Shown piece by piece: positions 1 to 5,153 of a DNA stretch of 5,153 nucleotides (within the stretch, counting starts at the first letter, position 1; each line of letters starts with the position of its first letter). The notes beneath the pieces were generated by a model. The model was not told where the DNA came from, searched no databases, and saw only the letters and a program-made list of their open reading frames with translations. The stretch is from positions 1-5,153 of the forward strand of contig CALAQQ010000117.1 of the NCBI GenBank assembly GCA_937888485.1, read 5' to 3'. Source of the DNA: an uncultured Clostridia bacterium. GTDB lineage: Bacteria > Bacillota > Clostridia > Oscillospirales > Acutalibacteraceae. Both the position numbers and the translations under genes were made by a program.

Positions 1-2
1 TT

Positions 3-1148
3 GAAACTCTCGGCAGAATGGTCAATGTTACGGGAAAACCCATTGACCGCGGTGAAGATATAAAAACGGAAGAACAGTGGCCCATTCATCATGCCGCACC
101 GTCATTTGCGGAAATCGTTTCATCTAACGATATTCTCGAAACCGGAATAAAGGTTATCGACCTTATGACACCATATGTCAAAGGCGGAAAAATCGGTCTT
201 TTCGGCGGTGCAGGCGTCGGAAAAACGGTTCTTATCATGGAGCTTATCCGTAATGTTGCTTTTGAGCATGACGGCTACTCTGTTTTTGCAGGAGTAGGTG
301 AACGTTCAAGAGAGGGTAATGACCTCTGGAATGAAATGAATCAGTCAGGCGTTATTGATAAAACTGCCCTTGTTTTCGGACAGATGAATGAAACAGCGGG
401 TGCAAGACTACGCGTTCCTCTTGTGGGGCTTACAATGGCAGAATATTTCCGTGAAAAAGCCCATAAGGATGTTCTTCTTTTTATTGATAATATTTTCCGT
501 TTTACTCAGGCGGGCAGTGAGGTTTCTGCACTTCTCGGCAGAATGCCGTCAGCAGTCGGCTACCAGCCCACTCTTGCCTCCGAAATGGGTAAGTTGCAGG
601 AAAGAATAGTTTCAACGGGTAACGGTTCAATAACATCGGTTCAGGCTGTTTATGTGCCTGCCGATGACCTTACAGACCCTGCTCCCGCAACAACTTTCTC
701 GCATCTTGATGCCACAACGGTTCTTTCAAGAAAGATTGTTGAGCTTGGCATTTATCCTGCCGTTGATCCTCTTGAATCATCTTCAAGAGCGCTTTCTCCC
801 GATTTTGTCGGTGAAAGACATTATAAAGTTGCAAAAGAAACTCAGCGCGTGTTGCAGAAATATGCAGAGCTTCAGGATATTATCGCAATTCTCGGTATGG
901 ACGAGCTTTCGGCTGATGATAAACAAACTGTCAGAAGAGCAAGAAGGATACAGCGTTTTATGAGTCAGCCGTTCCATGTTGCAGAAGGTTTTACAGGACA
1001 AGCAGGCATATATGTTCCTCTTGAAAAAACCGTTGACAGCGTGGAAAGCATTCTTTCGGGTGAACTTGACAGTATTCCCGAACAGTATTTCCTTATGTCG
1101 GGAACAGCCGATGATGTATTTTCATCTTATAAAAAAGAAAACGGGTGA
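3..1148 (+). CDS. atpD: F1F0 ATP synthase subunit beta (5'-partial)
   Basis: This is the catalytic subunit of the F1 head, which makes ATP from ADP and phosphate (or hydrolyses ATP) at the inner face of the membrane. The frame is open to the left edge and reads ETLGRMVNVTGKPID before the first internal Met, so that Met (base 18) is not the start. The 381 visible residues lack roughly the first 80-90 of a protein usually about 460 long. Numbering from the first visible codon, I see the P-loop GGAGVGKT (68-75), GERSREG with the catalytic Glu (99-105), the Walker B strand LLFID (ending at Asp162), the ATP synthase alpha/beta signature PAVDPLESSSR (252-262), and DELSADD (300-306), a variant of the DELSEED lever. 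All key residues are present. The stop overlaps the start of atpC by one base, as expected at the end of an atp operon. Identity is essentially certain. Confidence 0.98.
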   Translation, partial: ETLGRMVNVTGKPIDRGEDIKTEEQWPIHHAAPSFAEIVSSNDILETGIKVIDLMTPYVKGGKIGLFGGAGVGKTVLIMELIRNVAFEHDGYSVFAGVGERSREGNDLWNEMNQSGVIDKTALVFGQMNETAGARLRVPLVGLTMAEYFREKAHKDVLLFIDNIFRFTQAGSEVSALLGRMPSAVGYQPTLASEMGKLQERIVSTGNGSITSVQAVYVPADDLTDPAPATTFSHLDATTVLSRKIVELGIYPAVDPLESSSRALSPDFVGERHYKVAKETQRVLQKYAELQDIIAILGMDELSADDKQTVRRARRIQRFMSQPFHVAEGFTGQAGIYVPLEKTVDSVESILSGELDSIPEQYFLMSGTADDVFSSYKKENG

Positions 1149-1435
1149 TGAATATGAAGGATGTTCTTACCGTCAGTTTTTTTACTGTTGACTGTCAGAT
1201 TACAGATATGGAATGTGACAGCGTTCGCATTCCGGTATCCGATAGTGTGAAGGGAGAATTTTCAGGTTCTTACGGCATAAGAAAAGGTCATGCAAGAGCA
1301 GTGTTTTCTCTTAAAGAAGGAAAAGTTATTTTGACTGCAAACGATAAAACTGTCTTTTCGGTTGATATTTCCGATGGATTTGCAACCGTTGAAAACAATG
1401 AGGTTCGTATAACAGTCAGCAGTATGAATCAATAA
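1148..1435 (+). CDS. atpC: F1F0 ATP synthase subunit epsilon, short form without C-terminal helical domain
   Basis: Epsilon is part of the central rotor stalk, joins gamma to the c-ring and, in many bacteria, inhibits ATP hydrolysis through its C-terminal helices. This 95-residue protein matches the N-terminal beta-sandwich: VRIPVSD (27-33), SYGIRKGHARAVFSL (41-55, equivalent to the usual FGVLPGHAPL region) and SDGFATVENNEVRITV (75-90). It stops just after the last strand, whereas typical bacterial epsilon runs to about 130-140 residues with two more helices. The stop is a plain TAA, and the next gene's ribosome site follows closely, so no frameshifted tail is evident. I chose the ATG at 1148 because it overlaps the atpD stop (TGATG), suggesting coupled translation. 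An in-frame GTG at 1145 and an ATG at 1154 are alternatives, and no strong ribosome site decides between them. Identification rests on fold-typical sequence plus position directly after atpD. Confidence 0.88.
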   Translation: MNMKDVLTVSFFTVDCQITDMECDSVRIPVSDSVKGEFSGSYGIRKGHARAVFSLKEGKVILTANDKTVFSVDISDGFATVENNEVRITVSSMNQ

Positions 1436-1471
1436 TCAAACACAGCAAAACAAATGACTTATCAGTACAGC

Positions 1472-1476
1472 GGAGG
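1472..1476 (+). promoter_or_regulatory. Ribosome binding site deciding the GH92 start
   Basis: GGAGG lies 7 nt before the ATG at 1484, an ideal spacing. An in-frame ATG at 1454 lies upstream of this site and has no comparable purine tract before it, so translation most likely begins at 1484. Confidence 0.85.
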
Positions 1477-1483
1477 ATTGTTT

Positions 1484-3667
1484 ATGGGAAATGCTTTATA
1501 TGTTGATACCATGATCGGTACTGTCGGAGACGGTCAGATTGAAAAATCCCACGGCGGCGGGAAAACCTATCCCGGTGCTTGTGTTCCCGGTGGAATGGTT
1601 CAGCTTTCTCCCGATACGGTAAGCGGCGGTGATAACGGCAGCGGCTACAACTATTGCCACAATACAATTGAAGGCTTCAGTTTCAACCGAATGAGTGGTA
1701 TAGGTTGGTATGGCGATTTAGGAAATATACAGGTTATGCCCTTAACGGAAGATACAGACCTTCGCAGCGGCAGCAATGATGAATTGCCGTTCAAAAAGGG
1801 CACAGTCGGCTGGAAATCAGAGTTTTCTCACGAAAACGAAAAAACCCGTGCAGGGTATTACTCTGTTATGCTGGACAGATATAATGTATTAGCCGAATGT
1901 ACGGCATCTGAACACGCAGGCTTTTTGAGGTTTACTTACCCATCGGATGCGGAAAAAAAGATTATTATAAATTTCAGCAGAAGAATCGGCGGTAAAGCGG
2001 ATTTTCAGAAAATTGATATTATAACCGACAAAAAAATAGAGGGTCATATTAAATGCACACCTGCGGGTGGCGGATTTGGTCACGGTCATGGCGGAATATT
2101 TTATGATTTGTATTTTGTTATGGAATTTTCACATCTGTTTATTAATAAAAGATTTTTTGATAATGAAGAATTTACCGATTTATGTGAGGGTGAGGATTTA
2201 GGTGTTATTCTTGATTTTTCAAAAGAAATCAAGGAACCCGTAACGGCAAAATGTGCTGTTTCTTATGTTGACATTGAAGGTGCAAGAAAAAATTTCTTCG
2301 CTGAATGTGAGAGTTCCGACTTTGATTCTATGTCAGAAAAAGCTCTTGAAAAATGGGATGAGGCATTTTCCTGCATAAGCGTTTCGGGTACAAATGAAAT
2401 TGATTTGAAACTTTTCTACACCTGTCTGTATCATGTTCTTTTAGACCCTCGCACAATGGCAGATGTGGATGGCAGATATAAGATAAACTATGAAATATTC
2501 AAGAATTCCGATTATAAGCAAAGAACCGTATTCAGCGGCTGGGATGTTTACAGAAGCGAGTTTCCGTTTTTGAGTATTATCCGACCGGATATGGTTCGTG
2601 ACGAGATTAACTCTTTGCTTAAAATTGCAGAGCTTAATAATTCTTCGTTCCCCCGATGGGAACTTTTGGGTATAAATGCAGGTTGCATGGTAGGAGACCC
2701 CGGTCTTATTGTTATGGCGGATGCCGTTACCAAAGGGATTGATTCCTATGATAATGAAATGGCTTACAAAGTGGCAAAAGCATCAAGTCTTTGTGAAAAA
2801 GAACTCAACGGCAAAGAATTCAAATCCATAAGACCTGACTGTAAGGAATATCTTGATGATTGTTTTGTACCGGAAAAACTGAGTGATACACTTGAGTATT
2901 TATTGGCGGATTTCACTATGGTAAAATTTGCCGAAGTTTTAGGCAAAACAGAAGATGCAGAGTATTTTACCAAAAGAGTCAGTCGTTACAGGGAAAATTA
3001 TAATGAATCACTGCAGTTTATGGCACCCCGTAAAGAAAACGGTGAATTTGTTTTTGAGCAGGACAGATACGATGATGACGGAACTGTGGAAAGCAATATT
3101 TTTCAGCAGTCCTGGTTCGTGCCCTATGATGTGGAAGGTCTTAGCAGACTTTTCGGAGAACAAAGAACTGTCGGACTTCTTGAAGAATTCTTTGAAAGGG
3201 CAGACTTAAAAAGTCTTTGGAATGATGACTATAATCACTCCAATGAGCCGTGTCACAACATAACCCACTATTTCAGCATTCTCGGACTTCCGGAAAGAAC
3301 ACAGTATTGGACCAGGCGTGTTCAAAAAGAAGCTTATCGCACAGGGGCATACGGTTTCTGCGGTAATGAAGATGTGGGTCAGCTTTCGGCGTGGTATGTG
3401 CTTTCTGCGATAGGATTTGCGCAGGTTTGCCCTGCCGACCCCAAATACTACATAAACACACCGATTTTTAAAGAGGCGGAGATTAAACTTGACAAGAACT
3501 TCCATTCTTGCGGAGTTTCAGATACATTAATAATTAAATGTGATAAAAATCCATTGGATTTCCCGTATATCAAATCCGTTAAACTTAACGGAAAAGAAGT
3601 GAAAAAATGCTATCTGACTTATGAGGAAATTACCAACGGCGGAGAAATTGTTTTTGAGCTTAAATGA
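1484..3667 (+). CDS. Glycoside hydrolase family 92 alpha-mannosidase, probably cytoplasmic
   Basis: GH92 enzymes are calcium-dependent exo-acting alpha-mannosidases (mostly alpha-1,2, also 1,3, 1,4 and 1,6) that invert the anomeric configuration. The 727 residues fit the family length. The N-terminal beta-sandwich (about 1-270) carries GKTYPGACVPGGMVQLSPDT (26-45) and SGIGWYGDLGNI (71-82). The (alpha/alpha)6 catalytic part carries SGWDVYRS (351-358), MVGDPG, VESNIFQQSWFVPYD with Glu536 as likely general acid, NEPCHNITHYF from 587, and GNEDVGQLSAWYVLSAIGF from 627 with Asp630 as likely base. Where some family members have Asp-Glu-Asp, this one reads Asn628-Glu-Asp630. No signal peptide, lipobox or membrane segment is visible, unlike the secreted Bacteroidetes GH92 enzymes, so the substrate is presumably an imported manno-oligosaccharide or glycan fragment. 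The gene starts 48 nt after atpC with no terminator between, so read-through from the atp operon is possible. Linkage specificity cannot be read from sequence alone. Confidence 0.93.
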   Translation: MGNALYVDTMIGTVGDGQIEKSHGGGKTYPGACVPGGMVQLSPDTVSGGDNGSGYNYCHNTIEGFSFNRMSGIGWYGDLGNIQVMPLTEDTDLRSGSNDELPFKKGTVGWKSEFSHENEKTRAGYYSVMLDRYNVLAECTASEHAGFLRFTYPSDAEKKIIINFSRRIGGKADFQKIDIITDKKIEGHIKCTPAGGGFGHGHGGIFYDLYFVMEFSHLFINKRFFDNEEFTDLCEGEDLGVILDFSKEIKEPVTAKCAVSYVDIEGARKNFFAECESSDFDSMSEKALEKWDEAFSCISVSGTNEIDLKLFYTCLYHVLLDPRTMADVDGRYKINYEIFKNSDYKQRTVFSGWDVYRSEFPFLSIIRPDMVRDEINSLLKIAELNNSSFPRWELLGINAGCMVGDPGLIVMADAVTKGIDSYDNEMAYKVAKASSLCEKELNGKEFKSIRPDCKEYLDDCFVPEKLSDTLEYLLADFTMVKFAEVLGKTEDAEYFTKRVSRYRENYNESLQFMAPRKENGEFVFEQDRYDDDGTVESNIFQQSWFVPYDVEGLSRLFGEQRTVGLLEEFFERADLKSLWNDDYNHSNEPCHNITHYFSILGLPERTQYWTRRVQKEAYRTGAYGFCGNEDVGQLSAWYVLSAIGFAQVCPADPKYYINTPIFKEAEIKLDKNFHSCGVSDTLIIKCDKNPLDFPYIKSVKLNGKEVKKCYLTYEEITNGGEIVFELK

Positions 3668-3676
3668 GATTGTGAA

Positions 3677-3698
3677 TGCACAGCGAAAGCTGAAAGCA
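3677..3698 (+). other. Small GNRA-type hairpin after the GH92 stop
   Basis: CAGC-GAAA-GCTG (3681-3692) forms a 4-bp stem closed by a GAAA tetraloop, with a possible outer TGC/GCA pairing (3677-3679 with 3696-3698). A run of seven A follows on the plus strand rather than T, so it is not itself a plus-strand terminator. It may only stabilise the 3' end of the GH92 transcript. Support is weak. Confidence 0.3.
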
Positions 3699-3702
3699 AA
3701 AA

Positions 3703-3750
3703 AATAAGAAAAAGCAAGCGGAACGAAAGTTCAGCTTGCTTTTTCTTATT
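3703..3750. terminator. Bidirectional intrinsic terminator between convergent genes
   Basis: Left arm 3703-3719 and right arm 3734-3750 are perfect 17-base inverted repeats. The 14-base interior can fold further: GAAC (3721-3724) pairs with GTTC (3729-3732) around a GAAA tetraloop, leaving one G/A mismatch. The GC-rich core GCAAGC/GCTTGC is followed by TTTTTCTTATT on the plus strand and, by symmetry, TTTTTCTTATTTTTTT on the minus strand, so it can end transcripts from both sides. It lies 35 nt after the GH92 stop and overlaps the TAA stop of the minus-strand TipAS gene by two bases. Confidence 0.93.
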
Positions 3751-4144
3751 AATTACCGCAATAATAATCAATCGCTTCACAGATAAATGATGCTGTACCG
3801 TCAGCGTGCTTATCGATATTATTCTTGAAGCGTTCATCTGCAACATACATCTGACCGAGACCCGCTAAAATCTTATTTGTACAAAGATAGTAGTTTTCGG
3901 TGATATGGTTCTGCAGCTTTTTAACAAGGTTCTGTGCCTCGTCGGAATCGGGTACTTCTTCGTTTCTCATGCAAACCGCAAACTCTGCCATGATGCGGTC
4001 CATTTCCTCGGAGAGGTCATTCCAATTATGTTTTGAGTAGTTCTTCGTTCTTTCTTCATGTTCCTTGTATGCGTCGGTTTTGCCCCATTTTTCCTGAGCC
4101 TCCGCCTTGTATTTTTCAAATTCACTGTTATCAAATACGCCCAT
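3749..4144 (-). CDS. Stand-alone TipAS-type antibiotic-recognition domain protein
   Basis: TipAS is the all-alpha drug-binding half of the MerR-family regulator TipAL, which traps thiopeptide antibiotics such as thiostrepton. This 131-residue protein is that domain alone. Family-typical stretches are YKAEAQEKWGKTDAYKE (12-28), the EEMDRIMAEFA helix (46-56), PDSDEAQ (65-71), LQNHITENYYLCTNKILAGLGQMYVADERF (77-106) and a final amphipathic helix ending at the C-terminus. There is no N-terminal helix-turn-helix, so it cannot regulate DNA by itself. Cys88 lies about 43 residues from the end, near the equivalent distance of the thiopeptide-linked Cys214 in the 253-residue TipAL, so it may be the same site; this needs an alignment. 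I chose the ATG at 4144 because AAAGGAG lies 8 nt before it. The in-frame ATG at 4162 lies upstream of that site. It follows the methyltransferase gene by 21 nt and is probably in the same operon. The ligand is unknown. Confidence 0.87.
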   Translation of the reverse strand: MGVFDNSEFEKYKAEAQEKWGKTDAYKEHEERTKNYSKHNWNDLSEEMDRIMAEFAVCMRNEEVPDSDEAQNLVKKLQNHITENYYLCTNKILAGLGQMYVADERFKNNIDKHADGTASFICEAIDYYCGN

Positions 4145-4152
4145 AACATTTG

Positions 4153-4159
4153 CTCCTTT
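4153..4159 (-). promoter_or_regulatory. Ribosome binding site of the TipAS gene
   Basis: On the minus strand AAAGGAG ends 8 nt before the ATG at 4144. It lies in the 21-nt gap after the methyltransferase stop (4166-4168) and decides the start, because the upstream in-frame ATG at 4162 would place this site inside the coding sequence. Confidence 0.85.
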
Positions 4160-4165
4160 CATTGG

Positions 4166-4981
4166 TTATATATTCTGCTTATTACCAAGCTGATAGAAAG
4201 CTACTGCAGAAGCGGCGGCAACGTTCAGCGAATCAACACCGTGATACATCGGTATTTTAACGGTGTAATCGCAGTCAGATATGGTTTGCTCGGAAAGTCC
4301 GTCGCCCTCTGTACCCATAATGATGGCGAGCTTCTTTTCGTTAGTCAATACGGGGTCATTGACGGAAAGAGAATTATCCTTAAGTGCCATAGCAACTGTT
4401 TTAAACCCGAGAGCCTTTATTTTATCAAGACAGTCGTCATCTGCAAAAGTCCATTCAATCTGAAATACTGTGCCCATACTGACTCTTGCGGCACGTCTGT
4501 ACAGAGGGTCGGAGCACCCCGGAGTGAGAATTACCGCATCCATTCCGAGTGCCGCAGCTGAACGGATTATGGCGCCGACATTGGTCGGGTTCATAACCCT
4601 ATCAAGTATTACAATTCTGCTTTTGTTTTTACAGATTTCACATATATCGGGCAGAGGTTTCCTCTTCATGGCGCAAAGCATACCTCTTGTGAGTTTGAAG
4701 CCTGTCAACTGAGTCAGAATATCGAATTCTGCGCAGAAAACGGGAATGTCTTTGATTCTGTCAAGAATACGCTTGCCTTCTCCTTCAATATGTCTTTTTT
4801 CCATCAGACATGAAACAGGCTCATAACCTGCATCAAGTGCCCTTTCGATAACCTTCGGGCTTTCGGCAATAAACAAGCCTTTTTCAGGAAATTCTCTGTT
4901 CAGAAGCTGAACCTCGCTTAATCTTGCATATATATCAAGTTCAGGAGCAAGAAAATCCGTTATTTCGATTATTTCATTCAT
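4166..4981 (-). CDS. SpoU/TrmH-family RNA 2'-O-methyltransferase
   Basis: SPOUT enzymes of this class move a methyl group from S-adenosylmethionine to a ribose 2'-OH in tRNA or rRNA, acting as dimers with a trefoil-knot cofactor site. The 271-residue protein has an N-terminal substrate-binding domain (about 1-105, with EITDFLAPELDIYARL near the start and GLFIAESPKVIERAL about 35-49). The SpoU domain follows with all three motifs: ILDRVMNPTNVGAIIR (motif 1, Asn134 and Arg140), IIMGTEGDGLS (motif 2, Glu225) and IPMYHGVDSLNVAAASAVAFY (motif 3, Ser251 and Asn253). CSDPLYRRAARVSMG is typical of a widespread housekeeping TrmH-like group; the target nucleotide is not predictable. The ATG at 4981 has GGAG 6 nt upstream. 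A GTG at 5014 and an ATG at 4993 in the same frame lie inside the upstream gene and are less likely. The first 8 nt overlap the end of that gene, which suggests coupling. Confidence 0.93.
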   Translation of the reverse strand: MNEIIEITDFLAPELDIYARLSEVQLLNREFPEKGLFIAESPKVIERALDAGYEPVSCLMEKRHIEGEGKRILDRIKDIPVFCAEFDILTQLTGFKLTRGMLCAMKRKPLPDICEICKNKSRIVILDRVMNPTNVGAIIRSAAALGMDAVILTPGCSDPLYRRAARVSMGTVFQIEWTFADDDCLDKIKALGFKTVAMALKDNSLSVNDPVLTNEKKLAIIMGTEGDGLSEQTISDCDYTVKIPMYHGVDSLNVAAASAVAFYQLGNKQNI

Positions 4982-5153
4982 ATTCTTCTCCATAATAAGT
5001 AAATCTAATTCCACCTGGAGACTCTTCAGATAGTTCTCTAGTTGCAGTAACTTTTACTTCCTTTACTGTTTCTACTTTTTCAACTATATTTTCTAGTATG
5101 CTAGGTGAGAATTCTTCAACAACTGCTTGCATGTAAGAATCTTTTTCCCAATA
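4974..5153 (-). CDS. Unidentified protein, C-terminal end only (5'-partial)
   Basis: Reading leftward from the right edge, one minus-strand frame stays open for 59 codons and ends in TGA at 4976-4974, overlapping the methyltransferase start by 8 nt (ATGAATGA). The other two minus-strand frames close within about 20 codons, and the plus strand is also interrupted. The product ends with a helical-looking, Glu/Lys/Val-rich stretch (ILENIVEKVETVKEVKV) and then ESPGGIRFTYYGEEYE. I do not recognise the family. The 4981-5153 stretch is about 32% GC by hand count, visibly lower than the genes to its left, with many A-ending codons (CTA, ATA, GTA, AGA). The 8-nt overlap and the shared strand suggest one operon with the methyltransferase and TipAS genes. 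The open frame could be a chance run in AT-rich DNA, but the abutting stop/start favours a real gene. Confidence 0.6.
   Translation of the reverse strand, partial: YWEKDSYMQAVVEEFSPSILENIVEKVETVKEVKVTATRELSEESPGGIRFTYYGEEYE
4988..4991 (-). promoter_or_regulatory. Ribosome binding site of the methyltransferase gene
   Basis: GGAG on the minus strand lies 6 nt before the ATG at 4981 and inside the 3' end of the upstream open frame. It supports the 4981 start over the GTG at 5014. Confidence 0.75.

Noticed and set aside
1389..1413. Possible promoter (TTGAAA ... TATAAC) near the end of atpC.
   Set aside because: The spacing is 13 nt instead of about 17, and the sequence lies within coding DNA. 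It is not strong enough to annotate.
3..1435. The possibility that atpD-atpC belong to an N-ATPase (Na+-type, atpDCQRBEFAG) operon.
   Set aside because: In that layout atpC is followed by further ATPase genes. Here a glycosidase follows, which fits the end of a standard atp operon. The ion used cannot be judged without the c subunit.
1454..1483. A ten-codon longer N-terminus for the GH92 protein (MTYQYSGGLF).
   Set aside because: The strong GGAGG lies inside this stretch, 7 nt before the ATG at 1484, and no ribosome site precedes 1454.
3206..3505. A 99-codon open frame antisense to the GH92 catalytic region.
   Set aside because: It lies wholly within a well-supported gene, has no ribosome site or recognisable product, and is best seen as a shadow of the GH92 codon pattern.
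4058..4561. A 167-codon plus-strand open frame, Cys-rich and hydrophobic at its start.
   Set aside because: It runs antisense across two convincing minus-strand genes and their spacer, and its product resembles no family I know.
4982..5014. A GTG-started extension of the methyltransferase (MELDLLIMEKN).
   Set aside because: It would overlap the upstream open frame by 41 nt, and the GGAG site at 4988-4991 points to the ATG at 4981. The family's usual beginning (EITD...) also fits the shorter form.

Overview
The window looks like ordinary chromosome from a low-to-mid GC Firmicute. A gut-type Clostridia (Oscillospirales-like) is my best guess, from codon use, AGGAG-type ribosome sites and protein resemblance. 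No species can be named from the sequence alone. I found no mobile element, CRISPR array, tRNA or rRNA.

Plus strand, left half. The window opens inside atpD (F1-ATPase beta subunit, N-terminus cut off by the window edge). atpC (epsilon) follows with a 1-nt stop/start overlap. This is the 3' end of the usual ATP synthase operon. The epsilon subunit is short, about 95 residues: it has the N-terminal beta-sandwich but not the C-terminal two-helix domain. After only 48 nt and no visible terminator comes a 727-residue glycoside hydrolase of family 92 (alpha-mannosidase type). It has no signal peptide, so it probably acts on imported mannose-containing oligosaccharides in the cytoplasm.

Middle. 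A strong hairpin (17-bp perfect stem) lies between the convergent gene sets and can serve as terminator for both strands. Its right arm includes the first two bases of the stop-codon complement of the minus-strand gene.

Minus strand, right half (read right to left). The operon starts beyond the right edge. First comes the C-terminal 59 codons of an unidentified, AT-rich gene. It overlaps by 8 nt a SpoU/TrmH-family RNA 2'-O-methyltransferase gene. A 21-nt gap then leads to a stand-alone TipAS-type drug-binding domain protein with no MerR DNA-binding part. The last pair is the most thought-provoking arrangement here. TipAS domains bind thiopeptide antibiotics, and the classic thiostrepton resistance enzyme Tsr is a SpoU-family rRNA methyltransferase. 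A housekeeping methyltransferase next to a general ligand-binding protein is nevertheless the simpler reading.

I did not find a clearly new biological system. The points worth checking are the truncated epsilon subunit, the GH92 gene placed behind the ATP synthase operon, the TipAS/SpoU pair, and the unidentified AT-rich partial gene.
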